From an uncultured Sediminibacterium sp. (GTDB taxonomy: Bacteria > Bacteroidota > Bacteroidia > Chitinophagales > Chitinophagaceae), in contig NZ_CAMLMJ010000003.1 in NCBI RefSeq assembly GCF_946481145.1, positions 137,080 to 201,079 of the forward strand: DNA of 64,000 nt, given 5' to 3'. Below, in pieces: positions 54,834 through 63,930 of this stretch; the stretch's first letter is position 1; each line of letters begins with the position of its first letter. The position numbers and the translations under genes are program-made. Below the pieces are notes generated by a model, which was given only the letters and a program-made list of their open reading frames with translations, was not told where the DNA came from and made no database searches.

Positions 54834-55943
54834 ATGAATATTCCGCCCATACCTTACCAAGATTTTACCATTCTACTGGTTGACGACAGACCTGAAAACC
54901 TGCTGTCGCTGGAACAAATACTTTTGAAGCCTGGTAGAACCTTTATTAAAGCAGCATCTGGTAACGAAGCTTTGAAACATATTCTAAAGTATGAACATAT
55001 TGGGCTGATTATGCTTGATGTGCAAATGCCAGAAATGGATGGCTTTGAAGTAGCACGTATACTTAAATCAAACCCCAGAACAAAAGATATATCCATCATT
55101 TTTGTAACAGCCTTAAGCAGAGAAGAACAATATGTTTTAAAAGGATTTGCCGAAGGCGCCGTAGACTACCTTCAGAAGCCGCTAGATATAAACGTGGTAA
55201 GGGCAAAGGTGAATGTATTTGAACAGCTTTATTTTAACCAATTCCGTTTAAAGACTGCCTTAACAGAACTTGATCGTATAAATAAACAACTCGAAAAATT
55301 TGTATACATCGTTTCTCATGACCTCAAATCACCTCTTTCATCTGTAATTATGATGCTGGAATTAATTAAAAACGATCCGCATGTTGTAGCTAATCAGGAA
55401 GTGAAAGAGAATATTGATATGGTTTACCAGGCATCAGGGCGATTGTCTGAAATGATTATGGCTTTGTTGGAATATTCTACCACAAGCCTCTCCCAACAAA
55501 CCATTGAGTCAACAGATGTACATTTAATGGTTGAACAACTAGTGTCTTTATTGTTCCCTCCAAAGAACATACAAATTCAAATACTCAATCAGTTACCCGT
55601 TATCCAAACCAAAAAGGTAAAACTCGAGCAGGTGTTTCAAAACCTTATCAGTAATGCTATTAAGTATAATGATAAACCACAGGGGATGATTCAAATCGGC
55701 TTTGCTGAAAAGGAAGGCTTTTATGAATTTTTCGTAAAAGACAATGGCCCAGGTATAGCAGATGAAGATAAAAACCGGATTTTTAAGTTATTTGAAATAA
55801 CCAATAACCAATCTCAAAGAGACAGCAGTACTGGTATTGGTTTAAACCTGCTTAAAATTATTGTAGAGGAGCAAGGTGGAAAAATATGGGTAGAATCAAC
55901 GAAAGGAGAAGGAAGTGTGTTTTATTTTCAATGGATGAAGTAG
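54834..55943 (+). CDS. Receiver-histidine kinase protein (REC-HisKA-HATPase)
   Basis: 369 residues. The receiver (1-125) has D62 in MLDVQMPEMDG and K115 in YLQKPLD. The HisKA domain has H162 in FVYIVSHDLKSPLSS. The ATPase shows NLISNAIKYND, DNGPGIADEDK and STGIGLNLLKIIVEEQGG. It has no membrane helix, so it is a cytosolic kinase controlled by phosphorylation, probably by the hybrid kinase of the same operon. It ends the four-gene group. Confidence 0.94.
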   Translation: MNIPPIPYQDFTILLVDDRPENLLSLEQILLKPGRTFIKAASGNEALKHILKYEHIGLIMLDVQMPEMDGFEVARILKSNPRTKDISIIFVTALSREEQYVLKGFAEGAVDYLQKPLDINVVRAKVNVFEQLYFNQFRLKTALTELDRINKQLEKFVYIVSHDLKSPLSSVIMMLELIKNDPHVVANQEVKENIDMVYQASGRLSEMIMALLEYSTTSLSQQTIESTDVHLMVEQLVSLLFPPKNIQIQILNQLPVIQTKKVKLEQVFQNLISNAIKYNDKPQGMIQIGFAEKEGFYEFFVKDNGPGIADEDKNRIFKLFEITNNQSQRDSSTGIGLNLLKIIVEEQGGKIWVESTKGEGSVFYFQWMK

Positions 55944-55990
55944 TGAATTGTGAATAGTGAGTAGTCAGGGTGAGTGATGAGTAGCGAATA
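55944..55990. repeat. Degenerate GTGAATT heptamers after the signalling operon
   Basis: GTGAATT GTGAATA GTGAGTA and related units run between the convergent REC-kinase and ABC genes. It is the same family as 12313-12413 but without a clear inverted arm. Confidence 0.6.
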
Positions 55991-56011
55991 TTAATTTCGA
56001 AATTCTGCTGT

Positions 56012-56629
56012 TTACTTGTAGTTGGTAACCTGAATTATTTCTTTACAAAAGTCTATTTCCTGAACATCGTTGCTGCTGACGATGATGGTTTTATCTTTGC
56101 AATAGTTGCTGAGTAATTCATGGTATAGCTGATAACCTGCACTGTCGAGGTTGGTACAGGGTTCATCTAGCAGAAGTAAAGGTACATCACTGAAAAGGGC
56201 CTGCGCCAGTTTAACCCTTTGTTTCATACCACTGCTATAAAAACGTATTTGTTTGTCTGCTGCTTTTTCGAGTCCAATGAGTTGAAGTATGGTATCAATG
56301 GTAAGAACAGGCAACAAAGGTTTGAAAGAGGCATGGAATTGTAAAAATTCTTTTGCGGTCATTTCTTCAATCAGCTCCAGGTAAGGGGCTGCCATTGAGA
56401 GGCGGGTATAAATTTTTTCTGGTGCAATTGACTGATTGTTTTCCATCCACTCAATACTTCCGGCTGCTAACTGCATACTTCCTGCGATGGCTTGTAATAA
56501 AGTGCTTTTGCCGCTTCCATTGGGGCCTGTAATAGCATAACTAACCCCGGATTGAAAGGTGAAATTAATTCCGCGGAATATCCATTCCCGGTTAAATTTT
56601 TTACCTGCATCCGAGAGTTGAATCTGCAT
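56012..56629 (-). CDS. ABC transporter ATP-binding protein
   Basis: 205 residues with Walker A GPNGSGKSTLL (about 35-45), a signature of the form YSSGMKQRVKLA in place of LSGGQ, and Walker B LLLLDEPCTNLD. The permease is not encoded next to it. It is the last gene of the minus-strand group behind lpxA (29 bases). Small ATPases of this type occur beside lpx genes in related species (recollection); the substrate is unknown. Confidence 0.88.
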   Translation of the reverse strand: MQIQLSDAGKKFNREWIFRGINFTFQSGVSYAITGPNGSGKSTLLQAIAGSMQLAAGSIEWMENNQSIAPEKIYTRLSMAAPYLELIEEMTAKEFLQFHASFKPLLPVLTIDTILQLIGLEKAADKQIRFYSSGMKQRVKLAQALFSDVPLLLLDEPCTNLDSAGYQLYHELLSNYCKDKTIIVSSNDVQEIDFCKEIIQVTNYK

Positions 56630-56658
56630 AATTGCAAAAAATTGAATTGAAGGTTGTG

Positions 56659-57456
56659 TTAGTCTTCTTCGGTCGCACCTTTAGTAAAGCGCTTGATAAT
56701 ACCACGTCCGCTTTCACGAATAAACGTTACGATTTCATCACGCTCATCGCTTGCGGTTAATTCTTCTTCAATAAATTCCAGCGCTTGTGAAGTATTCAGC
56801 CCTTTATTGAAAATTATACGATAGATATCGAGGATATGGTTGATTTTCTCAAGTTCAAATCCTCTTCTTTTTAAGCCTACGCTGTTAACGCCACCATAAC
56901 TTAGTGGATTACGGACTGCTTTGATATATGGGGGAACATCTTTACTCACCAGACTACCTCCTGCGATATAAGCATGTTGACCAATGGTTACAAATTGGTG
57001 AACAGCACTCACACCCGCGATCCAGGCCCAATCGCCCATCACCACATGTCCTGCAAGCTGCACACTGTTACTGAGAATGCAATTATCACCTATTAAGCAA
57101 TCATGTGCAATATGGCTGTATGCCATAATCAGGCAGTTACTGCCTACTTTGGTTTTCCAGCGATCAGTAGTTCCCCGGTTGATGGTTACAAATTCGCGGA
57201 TAGTGGTATTGTCGCCTATTTCAACAGTGGTTCTTTCGCCGGCAAATTTTAAATCCTGTGGAATCGCTCCTAATACGGCGCCTGGGAAGATTCTGCAGTT
57301 TTTACCAATTCTGGTGCCATCCATTATGGTGACATTACTACCGATCCAGGTACCCTCGCCAATCTGTACATCGCCATGGATAACGGTAAATGGGTCGATC
57401 TTTACATTGGGTGCTACCCTTGCATTTGGATCTATGTAGGTATAAGGATGCGTCAT
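56659..57456 (-). CDS. lpxA: Acyl-ACP:UDP-N-acetylglucosamine O-acyltransferase
   Basis: 265 residues: a left-handed beta-helix of hexapeptide repeats (IGEGTWIGSNVTIMDGTRIG) followed by a C-terminal helical part. H118 in SHIAHDC is the likely catalytic His (equivalent of E. coli H125). The enzyme starts lipid A synthesis by adding a 3-hydroxyacyl chain to UDP-GlcNAc. It sits 38 bases after lpxC-fabZ, in one operon with lpxD. Confidence 0.95.
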   Translation of the reverse strand: MTHPYTYIDPNARVAPNVKIDPFTVIHGDVQIGEGTWIGSNVTIMDGTRIGKNCRIFPGAVLGAIPQDLKFAGERTTVEIGDNTTIREFVTINRGTTDRWKTKVGSNCLIMAYSHIAHDCLIGDNCILSNSVQLAGHVVMGDWAWIAGVSAVHQFVTIGQHAYIAGGSLVSKDVPPYIKAVRNPLSYGGVNSVGLKRRGFELEKINHILDIYRIIFNKGLNTSQALEFIEEELTASDERDEIVTFIRESGRGIIKRFTKGATEED

Positions 57457-57494
57457 TGTTGCTGGGTTCTGTTATTAAATTGGGTAGGGATTGG

Positions 57495-58901
57495 TTAAGG
57501 TCTTTTTACGATTTGCGCTACTAGATCAGCTTCGGTGGCAACTTTTCCTCCTACATAAACGGTACCTCTCATTTCACATATACCGCGACGAATAGGACCT
57601 GTAAATTCCATTTTGAGTAACATGGTATCACCGGGACGTACCATTTGTTTGAATTTACAATTATCTATTTTAAGGAAATAAGTATCATACTGTCCTTCCG
57701 GCATTGAATTAATACAAAGAATACCACCCGTTTGTGCCAGTGCTTCAATTTGCAATACACCCGGCATTACCGGATTGCCAGGAAAGTGACCAGGGAAAAA
57801 CCACTCATTGAAAGTTACATTCTTAACACCTACGATATGCGTGTCTGTCAACTCAATTATTTTATCGACCAATAAGAATGGATGACGATGCGGTAATGTT
57901 TTTTCAATTTTTTCCAATGGGAAAATAGGCGGCATGGTTGGATCGTAAACAGGCACATCTTTCACATGTTTGTTCTTCTTGATGTACTGTTTGATTTTTT
58001 TAGCAAATTCAACATTGCTGCTATGCCCCGGACGGTTAGCAATAATTCTTGCCTTAATAGGGTATCCGATAAGGGCAAGGTCACCAACCACATCTAATAA
58101 TTTATGACGAGCAGGTTCATTCGGGAACCTCAGCTCAAGGTTATTCAGGTAACCTTCACTTTTTACTTCAATTTTATCGCGTTTGAACACTTTTGCCAAA
58201 CGATCCATTTCAGCATCTGTGATTGGCTTGTCTACAACTACAATTGCATTATTGATATCACCGCCTTTAATAAGGTCATTATCGAGCAACATTTCAAGCT
58301 CATGCAAGAAACAGAATGTACGGCAAGGAGCTATTTCCGTTTTAAAGTCTTTGATGGTTTTTAGTCCTGCATGTTGGGTTCCGAGCACCGGACTGTTAAA
58401 GTCGATCAGTGTGGTTATTTGATAATCCAATGCGGGTAATGCCACCATTTCAACACGCTTGGCATCGTCGTAGTGGTAAATATTTTCATCAAGGCTATAC
58501 CAGGCTTTTGCGGCTTCTTGTTGTAATACGCCTGTTTTGGCTATTAATTCTATGAATGGAGTTGAACTACCATCCATAATTGGAATTTCTGGCCCGTTTA
58601 ATTCAATCAAAACATTATCAACACCCATTCCTACCAATGCTGCTAATACGTGCTCTACGGTGCTCACTTTCGCGTCACCAACCTGGAGGGTGGTTCCCCT
58701 GCTGGTATCGGTAACCAGATCGCAATCTGCCTTAATAATTGGCTGATCAGGCAGATCTACACGCTGGAATTGAATACCAAATCCGGGATTGGCTGGTTTC
58801 AATATCATATCAACCAAAACGCCTGTATGTAAACCGGTGCCGCTAATGCTGATGGCACTATTAAGGGTATGTTGCTTGTCGGGATTAAAATTATTGTCCA
58901 T
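57495..58901 (-). CDS. lpxC/fabZ: Fused LpxC deacetylase and FabZ 3-hydroxyacyl-ACP dehydratase
   Basis: 468 residues. LpxC (about 1-305) has STVEHVLAALVGMGVDNVLIELNGPEIPIMDG, with zinc His79 region, and HKLLDVVGDLALIGYP. FabZ (about 320-468) has LPHRHPFLLVDKI with its catalytic His and GHFPGNPVMPGVLQIEALAQ with the catalytic Glu. The fusion is typical of Bacteroidota. It removes the acetyl group of the LpxA product and also dehydrates acyl chains in fatty acid synthesis. Confidence 0.96.
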   Translation of the reverse strand: MDNNFNPDKQHTLNSAISISGTGLHTGVLVDMILKPANPGFGIQFQRVDLPDQPIIKADCDLVTDTSRGTTLQVGDAKVSTVEHVLAALVGMGVDNVLIELNGPEIPIMDGSSTPFIELIAKTGVLQQEAAKAWYSLDENIYHYDDAKRVEMVALPALDYQITTLIDFNSPVLGTQHAGLKTIKDFKTEIAPCRTFCFLHELEMLLDNDLIKGGDINNAIVVVDKPITDAEMDRLAKVFKRDKIEVKSEGYLNNLELRFPNEPARHKLLDVVGDLALIGYPIKARIIANRPGHSSNVEFAKKIKQYIKKNKHVKDVPVYDPTMPPIFPLEKIEKTLPHRHPFLLVDKIIELTDTHIVGVKNVTFNEWFFPGHFPGNPVMPGVLQIEALAQTGGILCINSMPEGQYDTYFLKIDNCKFKQMVRPGDTMLLKMEFTGPIRRGICEMRGTVYVGGKVATEADLVAQIVKRP

Positions 58902-59016
58902 GCTGCTTTTTTTTCCTGAGAATCAATCAAATCCTGTAAAGAGGAAGGCTAATTCACCAACCACTTGATTGAGAATATAATGCAAAAATAAGATTTAAGG
59001 ACGGTTAATCAGTCTT

Positions 59017-60072
59017 TTAGGAGGCATTTACACGATCGGCAATCAGTTGTTCAACCAGTTTTTCAAGTTCTTTAACCCTTTTTTCAAGTTCCGGGAGGTT
59101 TCTCAGGTGGGCCTGGGCTCTTAAGGAGCGGGTAAAATCATCGGCTGGGGTGCCGGTTAATGTTCGGTTAGGCTCTTTGATATTTTTTGTAATACCACTT
59201 TGTCCATTGATTTTGCTTCCATCGGCAATGGTAAGGTGACCTGCAATTCCGGTTTGTCCGCCAATCATTACAGATTTACCAATTTTGGTACTGCCACTTA
59301 CGCCTGTTTGGGCAGCGATAACGGTATTAGAACCAACTTCCACATTGTGGGCAATTTGAACCAGGTTATCCAACTTTGCACCAGTACGAATAATAGTAGA
59401 GCCCATTGTTGCGCGATCGATGGTAGCGTTGGCACCAATTTCCACATGGCTCTCAACAACTACATTGCCTATCTGGGGTACTTTTTTAAAAGTGCCATCA
59501 CCCTGTGGGGCAAATCCAAAACCGTCGCTGCCAATAACAGCACCCGCATGTACTACAACATGATCAGCGATGGTACAATCGTGGTAAATTTTTACGCCTG
59601 CATGTAATATGGTGTTGTCGCCAACCTGCACATTATCTCCTAACACAACGCCGGGAAATATTTTTACCTGTTTGCCAATTTTAACATGTTCACCAATATG
59701 TGCAAATGCTCCGATAAATACCTGTTCTCCAATAATGGCTGTTTTAGCAATATAACTTGGCTCTTGTATGCCAGTTAATTGCTGGGTCATCAACTCCTGG
59801 TATTTGGTGAGAAGAGTAGCGAATGCTGAATAGGCATCGGGTACACGAATCAGGGTATTCTTAATGTTTTGTTTTAAAACCAGTGATTCATTAATAATGA
59901 TAACCGATGCTTTGGTACAATAAAGATATTCTTCATATTTAGGGTTGGCCAGGAAGGATAGTTGGCCAGACACAGCTTCTTCAATTTTTCCAAAAGAGTG
60001 TACGGCTAAGGTAGGGTCACCCTCAAGTTTGCCGTTTATAAGCATCGAAATTTGTGCAGCGGTAAATTGCAT
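59017..60072 (-). CDS. lpxD: UDP-3-O-acylglucosamine N-acyltransferase
   Basis: 351 residues. An N-terminal uridine-binding domain (about 1-100) precedes the left-handed beta-helix with long hexapeptide repeats. [16 protein letters not shown] and [20 protein letters not shown] are typical. A C-terminal helix ([19 protein letters not shown]) forms a trimer coil. It adds the second acyl chain of lipid A. It is the first gene of the lpx operon; the 115-base gap to lpxC-fabZ has no terminator. Confidence 0.95.
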   Translation of the reverse strand: MQFTAAQISMLINGKLEGDPTLAVHSFGKIEEAVSGQLSFLANPKYEEYLYCTKASVIIINESLVLKQNIKNTLIRVPDAYSAFATLLTKYQELMTQQLTGIQEPSYIAKTAIIGEQVFIGAFAHIGEHVKIGKQVKIFPGVVLGDNVQVGDNTILHAGVKIYHDCTIADHVVVHAGAVIGSDGFGFAPQGDGTFKKVPQIGNVVVESHVEIGANATIDRATMGSTIIRTGAKLDNLVQIAHNVEVGSNTVIAAQTGVSGSTKIGKSVMIGGQTGIAGHLTIADGSKINGQSGITKNIKEPNRTLTGTPADDFTRSLRAQAHLRNLPELEKRVKELEKLVEQLIADRVNAS

Positions 60073-60099
60073 ACAGCGTGATTTAGTTTGGCAGATAGC

Positions 60100-60176
60100 G
60101 CATGGATCATGGTCATTGGTCGATAGACCATAGCCAATTGTCGATGCTTGATGGTTTATGGACTATGGTCCATGAA
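60100..60176. repeat. TATGGTC/CATGGTC heptamer repeats upstream of lpxD
   Basis: Units such as CATGGTC, ATTGGTC, ATAGACC and TATGGTC are arranged with inverted copies. The family is the same as in the exact array at 31907-31993. It occupies the gap between the HD-domain gene and lpxD. Confidence 0.75.
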
Positions 60177-60189
60177 CTTTAAGCTACTG

Positions 60190-61404
60190 CTATGTCAATA
60201 AACAAATGTAATTTTTTTTAACTGGTGCAGAAAGAATTTGATGAATCAGGGCATTATCAACCGCTGAAATATCTTTCACCTCACCTCCCTTAAACAAAAT
60301 ATTGATGCGTTCATCAAAAGTTTGATAAAGGGTATTGGTTGCTTCACCTGTGAAACACACATAATGGATATCTGCAAGCGGAATGCCAAATTTTATAGAA
60401 GCCTGATTTTCTTTTTCCTTAACAAATTCAGTAGAAAAAATATCTGATTGTATCCTCGATTTATATAGTTGCCTGTTTAAAAACCGGGAACAGAGTAGGG
60501 AAAGAATTTTGTCGGGGTGTTTGGACCATCGTTTAAGGGCATGCATGATGTCGTGATCATCCAGCGAGCAAAATAGATCCAGGGTATCGTCATTCATCTG
60601 ACCATTGAAATCGCCCAGGAAGTAATCAAGTGCAGATTGGGTTTGTAATGCCAGATCTGCTGCATTGTAAATGCTACGAACACGCTGAAGTATTTTGACC
60701 AGCATCTTTTCGGCAGACAAAACAGTTTTATGCAGGTAGACCTGCCAGTACATTTGTCTTCTTGCGACCAAAAATTTTTCAACACTATAAATGCCTTTTT
60801 CTTCTACCATTAATTGTCCATCATGCACCATCAGCATTTTCAATATTCGGTCATAGCCAATTACTCCCTCACTAACCCCACAGAAAAAACTGTCTCGGGT
60901 AAGGTAATCCATACGGTCTACATCCAACTGGCCGCTGATCAACTGGTGCAGGAAAGGTTTATGGTGTTTGTCAGTAAAAATGGCAATCGCTAAAGAAAGT
61001 TGGTTGTCCAGATCGCGATTCATTTTTTGCATGATCTGAAGCGATAGTTGTTCATGATGCACTCCTTGTATAACCTCATGTTCCAGGGCGTGTGAACAGG
61101 GGCCATGACCAACATCATGCAAAAGGATGGCTGCTTTAACGGCAATTTCTTCATCAGGTGATATTTCAATGCCCTTGTTCCGGAGTTCATTTACGGCATT
61201 GCCCATTAAATGATAGGCGCCTAGGGAATGATGCAAACGGGTATGTACGGCACCCGGGTATACCAGTTGCGCCATAGCCATTTGTTTGATATTGCGAAGC
61301 CGCTGGTAATAGGGGTGTGAAATAATATCAAATATCAATGGGTGATTAATGGTAATAAAACCATAAACCGGGTCATTGATGATTTTCCTTTTTAGCTCAG
61401 ACAT
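60190..61404 (-). CDS. HD-domain phosphohydrolase, dNTPase-like
   Basis: 404 residues. The HD domain (about 45-170) contains HTRLHHSLGAYHLMG, HDVGHGPCSHALEHEV and later VDRMDYLTRDS, the metal ligands of the SAMHD1/dGTPase-like group. The C-terminal half is helical with no motif I recognise. By family it may hydrolyse dNTPs. It is divergent from porX, with about 205 bases between the starts, and lies in the same direction as the lpx genes. Confidence 0.9.
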   Translation of the reverse strand: MSELKRKIINDPVYGFITINHPLIFDIISHPYYQRLRNIKQMAMAQLVYPGAVHTRLHHSLGAYHLMGNAVNELRNKGIEISPDEEIAVKAAILLHDVGHGPCSHALEHEVIQGVHHEQLSLQIMQKMNRDLDNQLSLAIAIFTDKHHKPFLHQLISGQLDVDRMDYLTRDSFFCGVSEGVIGYDRILKMLMVHDGQLMVEEKGIYSVEKFLVARRQMYWQVYLHKTVLSAEKMLVKILQRVRSIYNAADLALQTQSALDYFLGDFNGQMNDDTLDLFCSLDDHDIMHALKRWSKHPDKILSLLCSRFLNRQLYKSRIQSDIFSTEFVKEKENQASIKFGIPLADIHYVCFTGEATNTLYQTFDERINILFKGGEVKDISAVDNALIHQILSAPVKKNYICLLT

Positions 61405-61445
61405 ACCTGTTGTTGATTTGTTAAATTGGCCATCGGGACAGTCGG

Positions 61446-61453
61446 CAAAAATA
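61446..61453 (-). promoter_or_regulatory. Candidate -7 promoter element for the HD-domain gene
   Basis: It reads TATTTTTG on the minus strand, a match to TAnnTTTG, 41 bases before the start codon. Confidence 0.4.
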
Positions 61454-61609
61454 CAAAGAGATACTTGATATGTTGGAATGAAATAGATTTACCCTTTAAA
61501 GCTGTACTGAAATAGCTCCCGCCTATCGGAAATTGTTACACTATCGCATTTATTTAATTATTTTGAACTGCACCGGAACATCCGGGGTTGTAACAATTAA
61601 GCACTGCTT

Positions 61610-63166
61610 ATGCCACTAGCTACCATTTTATGGGTTGACGATGAAATAGAAAGCCTTCAATCGCAAAAAATATTCCTTGAACAAAAAGGGTACACGGTTA
61701 TTACCCTAACCAATGGATTTGATGCCATTGAATATGTAAGCAATCAACCTGTTGATATTGTACTGATGGATGAAACCATGCCTGGCATCACCGGTCTGGA
61801 AACACTGGTTCGTATAAAGGAAGTAAATGCAGCTATCCCAGTTGTGTTAATTACCAAAAATGAAACGGAGAACCTGATGAATGAAGCTATCGGCCGACAG
61901 ATCAGCGATTATCTCATTAAACCAGTAAATCCCAATCAGGTTTTGCTCAGTTTAAAAAAACTAATCGACAACAAAAGACTGGTAGCAGAAACAACAACCA
62001 CAGCATACCAGCAGCAATTCAGAAACCTGTTCATGGCCTTGAATGATAATCCCGATTTTAATCAGTGGATGGATATCTATAAAAAACTGGTTTATTGGGA
62101 ACTGGAAATGGAAAAAAGTGATAGCCCGGAAATGAGGGAAGTGTTTCAAACACAAAAGCAGGAGGCCAACACTGAGTTTTTTAAATTTATCAGTAAAAAC
62201 TATGCTTCATGGGTGTCACCTAAATCAAATGAATCGCCCATTATGAGTCATCAGCTTTTTCAATTCAAAATTTTACCACATGTTGAGAAGGGGATTCCTA
62301 CTTTTTTTATCCTGATAGACAACCTTCGTTTCGACCAGTGGAAAGCCATACAACCCATATTTGCAGAGAGTTTCCGCATATTGGAAGAAGAAACCTTCTA
62401 TTCAATTTTGCCAACCGCAACCCAATATTGCCGGAATGCCATTTTTGCGGGAATGATGCCGATTGATATAGAAAAACAGTTTCCGAATTTGTGGAAAAAT
62501 GATGACGACGAAGGGGGAAAAAATAATGAAGAAGAAACTTTTTTCAGGGCTCAACTAAAAAAATTAAAGAGAGATGACCTTAAAATAAGCTACCATAAAA
62601 TCCTCAACCATCAGGATGGTCAGCAATTGGTAAACAATATGCATAATTTGCTGGACAACGATTTGAATGTGATTGTTTACAATTTTGTTGATATGCTGAG
62701 CCATGCAAGAACCGAAATGGAAGTGCTGAAAGAACTGGCAAGCGATGAAGCCAGTTACAGAAGTTTAACCCGTAGTTGGTTCGAACATAGTCCATTGCAC
62801 CAGGCATTGAAAAAAATTGCTGATAAGCCCATTAAAATTGTACTTGCTACAGACCATGGTAGTGTAAGGGTTAAAACACCCCATAAAGTTATTGGGGATA
62901 AGCAAACCACTACCAATCTGCGGTATAAACACGGACGTAACCTTAATTATGAGACAAAAGATGTGCTGGCATTCAGAGATCCCAAAGAAGCGGGCCTGCC
63001 TGTGCCCAATGTAAATTCATCCTATATTTTCGCCAAGGAGGACGACTTTTTATGCTACCCCAATAATTATAACCACTACGTGAACTATTACAAAAATACT
63101 TTTCAGCATGGAGGAATAAGTTTAGAAGAAATGGTTGTTCCGATTATTAAGATGGTAAGTAAATAG
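61610..63166 (+). CDS. porX: T9SS regulator PorX (receiver plus PglZ phosphatase domain)
   Basis: 518 residues. The receiver (1-120) has the acidic pair D10/D11, D54 in VLMDETMPG and K104 in YLIKPVNP. A three-helix linker follows. The PglZ domain (about 205-518) of the alkaline phosphatase fold has IDNLRFDQW, ILPTATQYCRN with the presumed catalytic Thr271, and VLATDHGSVRV with metal-ligand residues. PorX controls type IX secretion genes; in other species it works with kinase PorY and a sigma factor. Its presence fits the porP/sprF operon in the window. A TTATTTTG (seven of eight to the -7 consensus) lies 44 bases upstream. Confidence 0.95.
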   Translation: MPLATILWVDDEIESLQSQKIFLEQKGYTVITLTNGFDAIEYVSNQPVDIVLMDETMPGITGLETLVRIKEVNAAIPVVLITKNETENLMNEAIGRQISDYLIKPVNPNQVLLSLKKLIDNKRLVAETTTTAYQQQFRNLFMALNDNPDFNQWMDIYKKLVYWELEMEKSDSPEMREVFQTQKQEANTEFFKFISKNYASWVSPKSNESPIMSHQLFQFKILPHVEKGIPTFFILIDNLRFDQWKAIQPIFAESFRILEEETFYSILPTATQYCRNAIFAGMMPIDIEKQFPNLWKNDDDEGGKNNEEETFFRAQLKKLKRDDLKISYHKILNHQDGQQLVNNMHNLLDNDLNVIVYNFVDMLSHARTEMEVLKELASDEASYRSLTRSWFEHSPLHQALKKIADKPIKIVLATDHGSVRVKTPHKVIGDKQTTTNLRYKHGRNLNYETKDVLAFRDPKEAGLPVPNVNSSYIFAKEDDFLCYPNNYNHYVNYYKNTFQHGGISLEEMVVPIIKMVSK

Positions 63167-63175
63167 TAGCTGCAG

Positions 63176-63197
63176 GCTTCAAGCTACAAGCTACAAG
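63176..63197. repeat. CAAGCTA heptamers
   Basis: CAAGCTA units repeat with a period of 7 directly after porX. They join the first GCCATTGCTGTCCGG block. Related units recur at 63664-63690 and 63824-63897. Confidence 0.7.
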
Positions 63198-63664
63198 CCA
63201 TTGCTGTCCGGGTAAAATTTGCTAGCATCTTCTGAACCACAGGCTACATGCCACTCCAGAGGAGTCCTTCGGACAAGCTGCAAGTAATTAGTAAACCAGA
63301 CATTAAACAGGAGCCAGGTATTTAGGGAAGATTAAAAAGATTAAATACAATCAGTACCCGTGGACAGACCTTCATTGGCATTGGTGTCAAGCGAAGCGAT
63401 GACAGACTAAATCATGCGTAGCAGATTTAGTCAGAGGCCAATGTAGTCTGGGAACGGGTACGGGGCCATTCGGCCCAGGAGTAATATTCAATTTTGACCA
63501 GACGAGTGATCGATTTTATTCAGTGTCAAAATGGAATAAAGATTGCTTAACCCTTTAGATAAGGCCGATTTAAAAAGTAAGGGTTCTATTTTCAACTTAC
63601 GTCAAGATGATTGCTGCAGAAGCATTTCAGAGATAGATACTTTTTTTTACCGGACAGCAATGGC
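63198..63664. mobile_element. Candidate non-autonomous element bounded by inverted repeats
   Basis: The left end GCCATTGCTGTCCGG followed by GTAAAA (63198-63217) is matched by the complementary end at 63645-63664, with one base missing. The 467-base interior has no ORF but several stems. No target-site duplication could be established. It is smaller than any autonomous insertion sequence, so it would need a transposase from elsewhere. Confidence 0.4.
63354..63476. ncRNA. Candidate structured RNA or branched DNA element
   Basis: Nested stems: GTACCCGT/ACGGGTAC (63354-63361, 63454-63461); CAGAC/GTCTG (63365-63369, 63446-63450); CATTGGC/GCCAATG (63373-63379, 63437-63443). Inside lie two hairpins: TGTCA/TGACA (63385-63404) and GACTAAATC/GATTTAGTC (63405-63432). 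A further hairpin, GGGCC-ATTC-GGCCC, follows at 63463-63476. This gives a three-way junction. No known RNA family was recognised. Confidence 0.5.
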
Positions 63665-63895
63665 TACAAGCCTCTAGCTGCTAGCCTTGATTAGTGCTTG
63701 TTTTAGGTTTTCTGCTATTATTTGAATAAATGACAAGGCTTGCGAGTTTGTTTTGAAAAAAACTACTGAAAATAAATATTTAATTATCCAATTAAACTTG
63801 TGGATGGTTAAGTTGATAAAAAAAACTAGCAGCCAGCAGCTAGCGGCTAGAAGCTTGACCTAGCGATTTCCATGGCTTGTAGCTTGCAGCTTGAA

Positions 63896-63918
63896 GCCAT
63901 TGCTGTCCGGGGAAATTT
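63896..63918. repeat. GCCATTGCTGTCCGG block, third copy
   Basis: Same orientation as 63198-63212 and inverted to the copy at 63650-63664. It is preceded by CTTGTAGCTTGCAGCTTGAA heptamer-like units. Confidence 0.8.
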
Positions 63919-63930
63919 AACCGTGAGCTG

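Noticed and set aside
63354..63476. tRNA, tmRNA, SRP RNA or RNase P RNA
   Set aside because: The stems do not give a cloverleaf, and none of the conserved sequences of these RNAs was found.
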